Shown here piece after piece: positions 12,335-23,653 of a stretch of DNA of 64,000 nucleotides. Source of the stretch: Benincasa hispida. Taxonomy: Eukaryota > Streptophyta > Magnoliopsida > Cucurbitales > Cucurbitaceae. The stretch lies in contig NC_052360.1 of the NCBI RefSeq assembly GCF_009727055.1, forward strand, positions 67,466,973 to 67,530,972, written 5' to 3'. The stretch's first letter is position 1. Every line of letters begins with the position of its first letter. The position numbers and the translations under genes were made by a program. The notes below the pieces were generated by a model, which saw only the letters and a program-made list of their open reading frames with translations, was not told the DNA's origin and searched no databases.

Positions 12335-12626
12335 GCAAGCAGTGTTGCAACGCTACACTATTTTTCAACCCTTGTAGCGTCGCGGGACAGCGTTGCAATG
12401 CTCGTTCAATGCTGTCCTGCCTCCGATCTCTGCATTTTCTTTCCTTTTTCTCCATTGATCCTTACCCTAGATCAAAACTTTGACCTTCTTGGGGGTCCAA
12501 AATTGTTTGTTCTCATCCAATTGCTCGATTTCCTACAATAAACAATAAAAGCATCAAAGATCTCAAATTAAGCATAAAACTAACTAATTTCTAAGCCCAG
12601 AAAACGTATTTTTGGAATGTGTTTCA

Positions 12627-13246
12627 ACGTCTAATTTAATTGGAGAACTAAAACTATAGATTATGTGAGAGATGTTTCATTTAAATTTTAATTAAATATT
12701 AATTAATTAGTTCTTAATTAATAATTAATTTAATTAGATAACTCCCATGTAGGGGAGTTATCTAAAAATGTGGGTGGTTCCACGTTTCCACATTTCTCTA
12801 CTTTTCTATCTCGGTTGATTAAAAAATTGGTTTTGATCACAAAGGAAGAAAGAGAAAAATATGGTACATAATAGTTCTGGCCTTTTTATTTCTCTCAAAG
12901 AAAATTCCTCCTTCTCCCTTTATTTTACCCAATTCAATTGGTTCCCACAAACCAAAAATTACCAAAGCTTTCTCACAGGATAGGAAGGTTGCTCTTTTGG
13001 TGGTGTTCTAAAATCCCAATTGGAGAATTGAATTTTCACTTGGTTCTATAAAGGTAAAGATTTTATATCTCTTTTCTGTGATTTTTAAACATGTTCAACA
13101 TAGGTTTTATAGCAATCTATTTTTTGTTTTTCTTTGGTCTCTATATTATTTTTCAAATGCCTAGTGTATGAGTATTTCAAAAATCTCAAATTAATAATGA
13201 ATTTTGGTTATGTGCTTTCCGCTCCGATAGGGCTTTCATCCTTACA
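12627..13246 (+). mobile_element. Copia-A 5' LTR, right piece
   Basis: Resumes the LTR broken at 3816 and ends GGCTTTCATCCTTACA. It matches 18430-19133 of the 3' LTR (for example the shared block GATTTTTAAACATG/GATTTTTAAGCATG), so it is the end of the same LTR. Confidence 0.82.
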
Positions 13247-13248
13247 AT

Positions 13249-13262
13249 TTGTATCAGAGTCT
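13249..13262 (+). other. Decayed initiator-Met primer-binding site of Copia-A
   Basis: TTGTATCAGAGTCT directly after the LTR end resembles the usual TGGTATCAGAGC complementary to the tRNA-iMet 3' end, with one G lost or changed. Confidence 0.65.
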
Positions 13263-14863
13263 TCTCATATAATAATTAGGATTCTGAAATTTGCACTGGG
13301 TTTTGGTGGGATTAATTGCATTATGATTGTTTATTTCGAATAAATGTTTATGGTATTTTTGGCCTTAGATTTATATGTTTTTTATTTGATCAATTGTAAA
13401 GGCCCCTGTGTTTTTGGGTGTTTTAATTATATAAATCGAGTCTTTGTAAGTCCGTGTCTAGAATTAGGACCCTTGGCGATGAAGATCGAGACCAATTCTG
13501 CAAAATTTCGGAGAACTGAGGCTGAGAAATTGAAAAAAAAAAAGGAAACGACATTGTACGAAAAAGAAGGCCTGACCTCATGCTGGTTCAGTCCGATTCA
13601 AACTGGTTCAGTCCGGTTCAAGCTGGTTGGGTCCAGTTCTGTGCTATTTTGGCTTCATTCACATTTTTGGGGTCCGGTTTGAAGTGGTTCGAGTTGGTCT
13701 GGTCTAGTTTTGGAGCGACAGAAGCTTATTTTAGGATAAATTAGCATAATTATTGTAACTTAATTGGTTTATTTATCCTAGGGGCCAAAATTACCGGTTC
13801 ATTTGCTATTTAAATGTTTTATGGATGTCATTTAGATAAATCCTACCATAGATTAAGCATGTTCAAGCATTTTAATATATTATAAGCGTTATAATGTATG
13901 GTATTAATGCATGATATTTATTTAATTTTATGAGTAATTTAATGTAATTGTTATCTTAGGTTAATGTAATTAATAAAGCATGAAACATGACATTACTTAG
14001 TTTAAATATAAAAGTTATATTTAATTGAATGTCTTGAGCATGCTTGTTTGATCTCCATGATTGGCTTTAATATAAAGTTTTATGTTAATAAAATTATGAA
14101 AATCAAAGATGCATTGAGCATGAAACATCCATAGTATAGATGCAATGCATATAGTATGGATATAGTATGGATTATTTAATTAATTAGAATATGATTGTTA
14201 ATTAAATTAAACCATAGAGAGCATGACTATAGAGCTAATCATTAAAAATTGAAAATATTTTCAAAATTAATGATTAGAAACCATCAATCTATAATGAAGA
14301 ATTGCATGTAAACATAGGATCGTAGGATAATTAATTAATTTTAAATTGTTTAAAATTCATTAGACCTAAGATCATTTTAATTCTAATTGGATTAGAATTA
14401 TTTCTTACTTAGTTTTAAAATTTTTTTAATGAACTAAGTAGGAAAAACATTATTATGATTATAAGGGAACTTTACCAGTTAGGTTCTGTCTAGGCTGGAG
14501 GTATTTAAGTTGACGGTTTATAGAACACCTCCTATCTGGGAACTCACCTAGAACTTGAGTTGAATTAGTCATAGTTTAATGTCAGCATGCAATGTCATTA
14601 GGTTAATTAAAAAGGTACAATTCACCTAGAAAATAATGTAAAGACCTTTTTATAAGAGTTATAATAGGCATAGACTTAGAAAGATTGACTTAACCGGATT
14701 TATCTAAGTTAGATAACCCTAAAATATGTTAGGACACTAGTGGGAGGAAGTACAAAACAAGATATTTATATCAAGTTTTTCTTCTATGTCCCTGTATGTT
14801 CACAACGTGAGATCCATGCTCGACTTCGTGCCACCTTGGGCATAGCCTCCCTTCAGAAATTGT
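13263..14863 (+). other. Long untranslated leader of Copia-A
   Basis: About 1.6 kb without a convincing coding frame. It shares ordered blocks with the Copia-B leader at 29550-31028: TTCTGTCTAGGCTG then GGTATTTAAGTTGA (14490s and 30085s), then a block reading GTGAGATC, a G/C-rich stretch and GGGTCAAT/GTAGGTCAAT (14805-14880 and 30398-30470). The open frames at 13134-13682 straddle the LTR end and leader and have no counterpart in Copia-B. Confidence 0.65.
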
Positions 14864-15220
14864 TTGCATGGGTCAATAACAAACTTCACTATGAAGGCTG
14901 AGTATATAGCTACTTGTGAAGCAGTTAAGAAAGCAGTTTGGCTTAGGAAGCTCCTAACATATTTGAAAGTTTTTCCAAATATGGACCTGCCCATTACATT
15001 ATACTATAACAACAGTTGGGCAGTAGCCAACTTGAAAGAACCTCGCAACCAAAAACGAGGAAAGCTTATAGAGAGGAAATATCACCTAATACGGGAGATC
15101 GTGCAACGAGGAGATGTGATCGTCACAAAGATCGCTTCGGAGTACAACATCGTCGATCCATTTATGAAGGCTTTCTTGGCTAAAGTGTTCGAGGGTCATC
15201 TAGAGAGTCTAGGTTTGTGA
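14864..15220 (+). pseudogene. Copia-A RNase H C-terminal remnant
   Basis: The 118-codon frame encodes the end of copia RNase H: MKAEYIATCEAVKKAVWLRK, the YYNNSWAVANLKEPRNQK region, and KYHLIREIVQRGDVIVTKIA, ending KVFEGHLESLGL. It parallels the Copia-B remnant at 34709-35059 over its whole length. The aspartate expected in the LYCDNS motif is Asn here (YYNNS). The preceding ~4 kb of gag-pol is missing: leader sequence runs into RNase H near 14877. It is an open frame but a fragment, so I treat it as a pseudogene. Confidence 0.85.
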
Positions 15221-15402
15221 GATAAGTATATAGTTTAATCTAGGACAAGTAGAAGATGTGTAATGGATATAAGAATGCCCTAGTTTATTGTATTTGTATA
15301 TTTACTTTTCATGTAATGTACTTATACATTTGACATTTCTAGCTTTGGATTATTTATTGTATATACATCCCACTAACTAGAGTTTTAGTTCAAGTGGGAG
15401 TT
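15221..15402 (+). other. Copia-A 3' untranslated region and polypurine tract
   Basis: Non-coding DNA ending CAAGTGGGAGTT (15391-15402), the polypurine tract directly before the LTR start TGTTGGGTTTTATG. The same arrangement recurs on the minus strand at 21551-21640. Confidence 0.75.
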
Positions 15403-18400
15403 TGTTGGGTTTTATGTCCTAAAACTCGTTGATAATAAATGTAACATTTAACCGTTCATTAATAAAATTTTATTAATGTTTATTACAATAAATAGTTATT
15501 TCTTATCTTGTATTTATCTTGCCTAAATAACCATAATCCAATAAACTAACATCTAGACTGTTGTATGAGTCTTGAACTGTATGTGGAGATATACCAGGAT
15601 TAATATTTAAGATATAACCTAAAGGGTCCATAGTATATGGATAAGGTTGGGTATCTTATCCTGGTGATACTAACATGCAACGGAAGATATCATAATTAAT
15701 AAGCACTCTAATTATACTTAATTTGAGTTTAAAAACCATGCATTGAAACAAAATTTCAAAGAAAGGTTTTCAAGAACTACAACCTTTGATGATTCTCTTC
15801 AATTTCAGTTTCCCTCCACGAATTAGATCCTCAAATCAACAGAGGACTACCACAGAGACCTTCTCTACTATTCTCTAACTTGGATTGAGATGTGGAATCT
15901 CTAAATTTGAGCTGGATTTGAATGAAAGTGAAGAGGGTTTGAAGAGTTTCTGGTACATCAGAAAATTCAACACAAAATCTGATTGTATGTTCACTTAATT
16001 GAAGTTCAAATTCTCAATTTATACAAGTAGATTATATAGATTTGAGTAAAAGACTGATGTCACTTCAATTTCATGACATGAGGTGTTTATTTGAATGGGA
16101 AAATCCAATATTAGATTTTCCTATTTTCAATTTTTAAATTCAATTTAATAACTTAATTTGATTAATTAATTTTAAATTAAAACTGATTTTTCAAAAACCA
16201 ATTTTTAATTTAGTTTTTATAATTTTGAATTTTTTTAAAAAATCCAAAATTCTAATTAATCAAATTACCAATTTTGAACAAATTTCAAAATGGAATAAAA
16301 TTGAATAATTAATTAAACTAATTTAATTAATTTAAATTAATATCAAATATCAAATATTATATTTCACCTCATCAAATATTTAAATCATTATTTAAATATT
16401 TTTGAATTTTTCATTTTTTTTAATTTCAACAAAATTAAACATTTCAATTACATCAAATATAATTAATGGAAATCCTAATTGAATTTGAAGACTTCAAATT
16501 CAAAATCCTAATTTCGAATTTCAACATTTCAAATTCACTTAATTCACTAATCCAAGATAATTTTACGAGCTAGTAGAGGGACCTAATGGACTTACAGATC
16601 ATGAGCTCCAACGATTTGAGATTAATGGGCTAAACTCTTTAGACCGAATTAATCAATATTCGTTAACTATCGAATCACACCACTTGTAAACAATGACCCT
16701 CTCGATCATTTTAACCATAATCAGTAAGTCGATCTTTCACAAGTTGTTCGTATTTACAACTAGGTCAAAATTACTATTTTACCCCATAAATACATCTTGC
16801 TCCTTTAAGCTCCCACCGATTCTCTATTGAACAATTTGGTTTATAGTTTAACTTGTAAACAATGACCCTCTCCATCATGAGAGGGCAGGCCCCATTGTTC
16901 AAGACCAGAAATCAGCGCTTAAGAGAACAACCTATATGTTAACCCTAAGTTGGGTAAGAGTGAATTCCATCTTGCAGAACTATGTCCCTAGCTATCTATC
17001 CGGTCTTATCCCTAAAATGGGAGGCTTATTGAATAGTGTTGTTGGACTACTCTCACCTATGCAGATCAAAGGATAATCCTGAATAAACAGGAGTTCATAG
17101 CTAGCTCAGGATTAAGATCGAGCTAGTCATTTAATTTGAAATAGTCAGTTTTAACAGTAAATGGTCATTATAAAGAAAAGTGACTATTTCGATGTCCGGT
17201 CTTATGCAAACTCATGACATAGGATGTCCCTACTCACATGTCTCCACATGAATGATTTTGGGATCACATCATTTGTATCAGTATACAAAATGGGCCGCAT
17301 CCAATAGTGTCACCAGGATGAGGTACCCAATCTCATCGATATACTTATAGACCATTTTGGCTATATACTAAAACTTGATCTACTTTTATGTCGCCACATA
17401 AAGTTAAAGTATTCATATTATAGCTATGGATTCGTTTATTGGATTTTTATAACAGAATGCAATATCAATAATGAATAAAATACTCAATAATACTTTTATT
17501 CATAAATAGAATATGTTAACAATATTTACAAACTGCGAATTTTAATACATTCTCAACATATGGTCCACTTTGTATTTGATACAAATGCAATGATCCAACC
17601 CATTCGTGGGGACATGCAAGTGGGGGTATCCTATACAATGATTTTGCATAAGACCGGACCACGAAATAGTAACCATTAGATGTAAATCCGTTAACTAGTT
17701 AGGTTTCTATTTCAATAGGATGACCTAGGCAACTTAGCTTTAATCCTGGGTGAGTTATGGACTACTGTTCATGAGGGATTGTCCTTTTATTTGTATGGGT
17801 GAGAGTGGCCAGTTCGCTAACTCAATAAGCCTAACATTTTGGGGCAAGACCGAGAGGGAAGTTGGGAACATAATTTCACGAGATGAAATTAACTCCTTGT
17901 CGAATTTAAGGCAAGTAGATGAGTGTTCCCTTAAGTGGTGTCTCTGGGATTTGAACAAAGGGCCCTACCCTCTCACTGACTCGAAAGGGGTTTCTGTTTA
18001 ATGGTTGGACCATAAATAGGTTGTTCATTAGAGGAGCACTGGTATTTAAGGATACAAAGGTAACCCAGGAGTAAAACGATAATTTGACCTAGCTGGTGTT
18101 ACGAACACTTGTGAAGGACTAACTTGTTTTCATTGATCTATATCCGTAGACATAGAAATATATTTGCCGTGAGAAGAGTGCAACTATGGGTCTTTAGTGG
18201 AGTGTACTCATAGTTAACGAATATTGTTTAATTTTGGATATGATTCGAAATTAATTTATAGGAGAATTAAATATTTGAAGGAGTTCAAATATTAATGAAT
18301 TTGATTCATATTGAAACTATAGGTTAAAATTAATGTGTATTTAATGCACATTAAAACTATAGGTTATGAGAGAAATAAAATTGAATATGATTCAAATGTA

Positions 18401-19133
18401 AGCCAAATTAAATATTTGATATCTAATATGGAGATAATTTAATTGGAGAATTAAATAATAATTTAATTTAGTTTAATTTAATTTAATTTAATTAATTGAA
18501 TTAAAACTATAGATTATGTGAGAGATATTTCATTTAATATGATTTAAATGAAATCATTAATTATTTACAAATTAATAATTAATGATTAATTAATTATTTA
18601 TGAATTAATAATTAATTTAGTTAATTTAATAGGGGGATTATCTAAAAATGTGAGTGGTTCAACGTTTCCACGTTTCTCTACCTCTCTATCTTGGTTGATA
18701 AAAAAAATTGGTTTTGATCACAGAGGAAGAACAAGAGAAAAATCTTGCACATAATAGTTATGTCCTTTTTACTTCTCTCGAAGAAAATTCCTTCTTCTCC
18801 CTTTCTTTTTCCCAATTCAATTGGTTCCCAAAACCAAAATTACCAAAGGTTTCTCAAAGGATAGGAATGTTGCTCTTTTGGTAGTGTTCTAAAATCCCAT
18901 TTGGAGAATTGGATTCTCACGTGGTTCTACAAAGGTAAAGGTTTTCTATCAATTTTCTATGATTTTTAAGCATGCTTAACCCAGGTTCTAATTTTACAGT
19001 AGGCTATTTTTTGTTTTTCTTTGGTCTCTGTATTATTTCTGAATTGTCAAGTATATGGATATTTCGAAAATCCCTAATTAATAATGAGTTTTGATTATGT
19101 GTTTTCCGTTGTGATAGAGCTTTCATCCCTACG
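15403..19133 (+). mobile_element. Copia-A 3' LTR, split by a minus-strand LTR
   Basis: Pieces 15403-15670 and 17559-19133. It starts TGTTGGGTTTTATG after the polypurine tract and ends near TTTCATCCCTACG, where CA would be expected at the end. Compared with the 5' LTR it lacks about 220 bp near 18230, with TTTAAT at the break. Confidence 0.78.
15671..17558 (-). mobile_element. Minus-strand copia LTR inserted in Copia-A 3' LTR
   Basis: On the minus strand it begins TGTTGAGAATG and runs to about CTTCCGTTGCA (plus-strand TGCAACGGAAG, 15676). It is related to the LTRs at 19359-21550 and 21652-23510, sharing the ACAAACTGCGA start and the blocks about hexanucleotide GGATCA and CTCCACAT. No internal element sequence is attached, so it looks like a solo LTR. 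I cannot identify a clean target duplication; the right flank (TATGGTCCAC) has also lost a few bases relative to the 5' LTR copy. Confidence 0.75.
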
Positions 19134-19358
19134 AAGGCAACATTTACCTCACCCTTCTGTTCCTTGACTTTCATCAAGGAATGATGTGTTTGTAGGTCAA
19201 TGTGCAAGGGTGGTCAGGTTGTAGTGAAGCTTGTCCATAACATGATACTACAGAATTGTAGGAAACTTTCAGGTAAAGTTTCCAGGATGAAGCTAACCTG
19301 ACTGGCCTCATCAATTACAAACTCGTTCATCTCCGCCACGTTAAAGTGGACCATCTAT
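19134..19358 (-). pseudogene. Copia gag fragment (minus strand)
   Basis: On the minus strand this reads VHFNVAEMNEFVIDEASQV, then FILETLPESFLQF and, after a frame break, MKVKEQKGEVNVAFV. This is the middle of a copia gag (UBN2-type) and matches the Copia-B gag at 31430-31630 in motif order. It is only about 75 codons long, wedged between the Copia-A 3' LTR and an unrelated LTR, so it is a scrap left by insertion or recombination. Confidence 0.72.
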
Positions 19359-21550
19359 TGGATTCAGGAAGCAATCAACGAAAGCAAAACAAGATCATTA
19401 AGCATTCTAATTCATTAATTTTGACTTCAAACTAAGCATGCTCATAAATTAAAAATAGAGTTTCAACACTAACCTTTGAAGTACCTTTGATACACAATGT
19501 CCAGCTGCTATCTCCTTCTTCTTTAGATGTGAACCACCACAAGGTCTTCCCTACTATTCTCTTGGTGTCTTAGATTGAGTTGTGGGACTCAAAATAAGCG
19601 TGAATCGAGGGGTATTGAAGAGGAGGTTATTGGTTTTACACAATGTGAAGAACACTTCTTCAACACAAGTTCTCAGCTTGTTGCAACGATTGCTCTCCAT
19701 CTTTTCCACTAAAAAATTTAGCTTTATATTGCATGAATCATAGTTCATGTATGAATAGTTGAGCCGAAGAGAAATGGAATTGTGTGTGAGCTGTTGAAAT
19801 TTGAAAGTGGAAAAATCCCAGTTTCCATTTCCAACTTTCTTCTTTTAATTTTGATTTCCCAAAATCAAAAACCATTTTAATCAAAAAATGAAATTTTATT
19901 AATTTTAAAAAATCAATTCAATAATTAATTTTAATAAAATTAATAAATTAATAAAATAATTTTATTAATTTAATATCAAATATTATATTAATTCCTCACC
20001 AATTCCATTATCATGAATCTTTATTTCATGAATTTAATATTTAAATCATATTTAAATATTAATCGACTCTCCAATTCCTTTAATTCCAAAATTAAATGTG
20101 TAATTATATCACATATAATTACTAATTCTCTTAATTCTAATTTGAACGTTTCAAATCAACTTATCACGCTACTCTAAGGCTAATCTGTTTGTGAGCTAGT
20201 AGGGGGACCTAGTGTACCTACAGATCATGGGCTCTAACGATTCGAGATGAATTGGCTAAATTCTTTACACCGAATTAACCCCCATTTGTTAACTACTGGG
20301 TCACTTCACTAAAGCCCGTAGTTGCACTCCCTTCACTATAGATATATTGTATCCACTCGATATAACCACGATTAGTAAGTTAACCCTTCACAGGTTGTTT
20401 GTAATAACGGCTGGGTCAAAAAGCTGTTTTACCCCCAAGATGATCTCTTGTTCTTTAAGTCTCACTGATTCTTTAATGAATAATTGGTTTGTGATCGAAT
20501 CATCAAACCGAGTCCCTTTCGAGCCAATAAGAGAGTGGGGCCCCTTGTTCAAGACCCAGAGTCAGCACTTAAAGGAACAACCTTTCTACTATCCCTGAAA
20601 GTGGGTAGGAGTGAGTTCCATCTTGCACCCTATGTCCCTAGCTATCTATCGATCTTACCCCTGAAATGGGAGGCTTATTGAGCCGACGTTGTTCAGCCAG
20701 CCCTCACCTACTAAATCTAATGATAATCTCGAATAAACAGGAGTTCATAGTGAACTTAGAATTAAGGTCAAGTTATCTAGGTCATCGCTTTGAAATAGCC
20801 AGCCTTAAATAGTAAATAGCGTTATAAAGTAAGAGTGACTTATTTCGTGGTCCGATCTTGTGCAAACTCATTGTAAAAGACACCCACACTCCTCATATCA
20901 TCACACGTATGAATCAGGATCACTTCGTTTGTAGCACTTTACAATTACAGAATGGGTCGCATCCGATAGTGTTACCAGAATAAGGCACCCAATCTTATTC
21001 ATATACTATAGATCATTTTGATTATTTATTCAAACTTGATCCACTTTTATATCTCCACATAAAGTTCAAGTATTCATATAATAGTCATGGATCATAGTTT
21101 ATTGGATTTAGACCTTATAAGTGCAATTTATAGATTCAATATCAACTTTATTGAAGTAATGTCAAATAACATCTTTATTGATAATAAAATATGTTTAACT
21201 TTACAAACTGCGAGTTTTATAATATACGAATAAGGTTGGATGCCTTATTCTGATAACACTACCGGATGCAGCCCACTCTGTAGTTGTTACCAAAATAAGG
21301 CACCCAATCTTATTCGTATACTATAGATCATTTTAACTATTTACTTAAACCTTATCCACTTTTATGTCTCCACATAAAGTTCAAGTATTCATATAATAGC
21401 CATGGCTCTTCATTTATTGGATTTAGTCTTTACAAGTGCAATTTAAAAATTCAATAACAACTTTATTGAAGAAATGTTGAATAACATTTTATTGATAATA
21501 AAAAATGTTTAACTCTACAAACTGCGAGTTTTAGAACATACAACCCAACA
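19359..21550 (-). mobile_element. Minus-strand copia LTR (3' LTR) with rearranged end
   Basis: Plus-strand start TGGATTCAGGAAGC, end ACAACCCAACA. On the minus strand it follows a polypurine tract (21551-21562), so it is a 3' LTR. Near 21220 the LTR reaches its usual beginning (CAAACTGCGAG), but a further 330 bp of LTR sequence follows, duplicating the first part of the LTR with a hairpin at the joint. Confidence 0.75.
21223..21320. repeat. Hairpin at an LTR duplication joint
   Basis: Arms 21223-21257 and 21286-21320 are inverted copies of about 35 nt (starting TATACGAATAAG) with about 28 nt between. The arms are LTR-derived, so the hairpin arose by joining inverted LTR pieces. Confidence 0.8.
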
Positions 21551-21651
21551 AACTCCTACTTGGACTAAAACTTTAGTGGATATATACAAATATATACAAT
21601 ATTGAGTTCAATAAGAGAATAAATACAATAAATTAGGACATCAGATACCCA
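21551..21651 (-). other. 3' UTR and polypurine tract of a minus-strand copia element
   Basis: On the minus strand this reads GATGTCCTAATTTATTG..., then TTTTAGTCCAAGTAGGAGTT, the counterpart of Copia-A's 15280-15402. Only about 100 bp of internal sequence remains before the next LTR in the opposite orientation. Confidence 0.7.
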
Positions 21652-23510
21652 GTTGTATGTCCTAAAACTCACAGTTTGTAAGATTAAACATATTCTATTT
21701 TCAATAAAGATGTTATCGAGATTTTGTTCAATAAAATTGTCATTGAATATATAAATTGCACTAAATCCAATAAACTAAAATCCATGGCTATTACATGAGT
21801 ACTTGAACTTTATGTGGAGACATAAGAGTGGATCAAGTTTGAGTAGATAGCCAAAACGGTCTATAAGTATACAGATAAGGCTGGGTACCTTATTCTAGAA
21901 ATACTATTGGATGCAACCCACTTTGTACTTTGTACAAATGATGTGATCGTAAATCGTTCCTGTGAGTGGGGGCGTCCTATGCAAAGAGTTTGTATGAGAC
22001 CGTACCAAGAAATAAGCCAATCTTACTTTATAACGTTGTTTACTGTTTAAGACTAACTATTTCAAAGTGATGACCTAGGTAACTCTACCTTAATCCAGAG
22101 CTAACTATGAACTCCTATTTATTCAGGATTATCCTTATATTTTCATGGATGAAGAGGCCCAATAGTGTCGGCTTAATAAGCCTCCCATTTCAGGAGTAAG
22201 ACCGGGTAGATAGTTGGAGATATAGGGTTAAAGATGGAATTCTCTCCAACCTGCTTTTAGGGATAATAGAGAGGTTGTTCCCTTAAGTGCTGACTTCGGG
22301 TCTTGAACAAGAAGCTCTACCCTCTCATTGGCCCGAGAGGGACTCGATTTGGTGATTGGATCACAAACCAATTGTTCATTAGAGGATCAGTGGGACTTAA
22401 GGAACAAGATGTAATCTCGAAGGTAAAACAGTTTTTGACCCAACCGTTATTACGAACAATCTGTGAAGGATTAACTTACTGATTATGGTTAAATCAAGTG
22501 GACAAAAATATATGTATAGTGAGGGGAGTGCAACTATTGCGCTTTAGTGGAGTAACCCAGTAGTTAACGAATGTTGATTAATTTGATTTAAAGAGTTTGG
22601 TCAATTAATCTCGGATCGTGGGAGCCCATGATCTGTTGGTTCATTAGGACCCCTTACTAGCTCATAGGCGAATTAAACCTTAGAATAACATGATGAGAGA
22701 ATTTTAAATGTTCAATTTCGAATTAGGGGAATCAGTAATTATATACGATATAATCACACGTTTAATTTTCGAATTAAATGAATTTAAAGAATTAGATAAT
22801 ATTTAAATTTGATTTAAATATTAATTACATGAATAGGGATTCATGTTTTGGAATAGATGTTATACTAATTTAATATTTGATATTGAATTAATTGATTAAT
22901 TAAATTGTTTAATTAATTATTTAGAATTGATTTTACTTAAAAATAATTATTAGAATTAGTTTTATTTAAATATTAATTAATGAATTAATATTTTATAGAA
23001 TTGAAATTCTATTTAAATTTGAAAGTTGAAATTTCAAATTAATATGGTTTTGATAGAAAAATCATAATCAAATACACCTCGTATTCCACTAACTAATTGA
23101 GGTATTTGGTGTTAAAAAGTCAGGCAATCTGGTGGATGAAAAAATGAATTAAAAACAAATTCACTTGGTTGAGAGAAGGGTTCATGCAATTCACAACTTG
23201 ATGAAGAAAGAGTTCTTCATTTCTAAGACACCAAAAGACTTTCCAATCTCCAAGGATTCCCTAATTTAACTCTCATTTTGGATCCCACAATCCAATCTAA
23301 GTGTCAAGAAAATAGTAGGAAAAACCAAGTGGTGGTTCACATCCTTTTGAAGAGGAAATTCAAATTGGAGTTGCTGAATTGAAGAGTTCAACAAAGGTAA
23401 TCTCGAAATCCGATTTCTCTTGTTATGGACATACATGTTTCTATGCTAAAATTGATAGAATTAGAGTGCTTAAGATCCTAATTTCTTTCGCTAACTGCAT
23501 GCTAACTCCA
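21652..23510 (+). mobile_element. Plus-strand copia LTR, 5' end slightly truncated
   Basis: Begins within the usual start (GTTGTATGTCCTAAAACTC without the leading TGTTGG) and ends CATGCTAACTCCA, matching the end of the inverted neighbour (TGGATTCAGG... reversed). It carries no internal sequence. With 19359-21550 it forms a large inverted pair. Confidence 0.75.
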
Positions 23511-23648
23511 TCACATTATAATCTTGAACTTTGTCAAACTAACTTGCATGATCTTATATACTAGATTTACCAACTCATTACACGTCAATGTGCTCGAAAC
23601 TAGCAAACCCTTCAAATGACCTATAGTATAGCGTTCTTTTGTGTCATC

Positions 23649-23653
23649 CCATG
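23649..23653. other. Left target duplication of Copia-B
   Basis: CCATG directly before the LTR start TGTTGAAGC; identical to 37269-37273. Confidence 0.85.

Larger units (their letters stand above)
3817..12626 (-). mobile_element. Gag-only (TR-GAG/LARD-like) gypsy element, Tat/Athila type, minus strand
   Basis: Two long LTRs (3817-7010 and 9233-12626) flank only 2.2 kb of internal DNA. On the minus strand the order is 5' LTR, primer site matching the tRNA-Asp 3' end (9209-9226), a decayed gag-like ORF (8311-9077), polypurine tract (7011-7023) and 3' LTR. No protease, reverse transcriptase or integrase is present, so this is a non-autonomous element. Both LTRs start TGATGTTGC on the plus strand and end GAATGTGTTTCA. 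Flanks are ATATC (3812-3816) and ACGTC (12627-12631); these could be one target duplication that lost a CpG by deamination on both strands. A different solo LTR has inserted into each LTR. Confidence 0.82.
9233..12626 (-). mobile_element. 5' LTR of the gag-only element (interrupted by a second solo LTR)
   Basis: LTR sequence is 9233-10242 plus 12341-12626 (about 1.3 kb). It contains about 200 bp (9838-10100) absent from the partner LTR near 4430, so the partner has a deletion there. Ends match the other LTR. Confidence 0.82.
2636..19133 (+). mobile_element. Copia-A: Ty1/copia element with nested insertions and an internal deletion
   Basis: Reconstructed order: 5' LTR in two visible pieces (2636-3816 and 12627-13246; its first ~170 bp lie before Gypsy-1), primer site, leader (13263-14876), RNase H tail (14864-15220), polypurine tract, and 3' LTR (15403-15670 plus 17559-19133). 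The gag-only element at 3817-12626 splits the 5' LTR, and a minus-strand LTR at 15671-17558 splits the 3' LTR. The 3' LTR also lacks about 220 bp near 18230 relative to the 5' LTR (the part matching about 3400-3625). No gag, protease, integrase or reverse transcriptase remains, so any movement would have required proteins in trans. Target duplication cannot be tested because the left end is not visible. Confidence 0.8.

Noticed and set aside
13134..13682. Two adjacent plus-strand ORFs
   Set aside because: They span the Copia-A LTR end, primer site and leader; the Copia-B leader has no equivalent frames.
15671..17558. A 5-bp target duplication for this LTR
   Set aside because: TAACA on the left and TATGG on the right do not match, and the right flank has a deletion, so none can be claimed.
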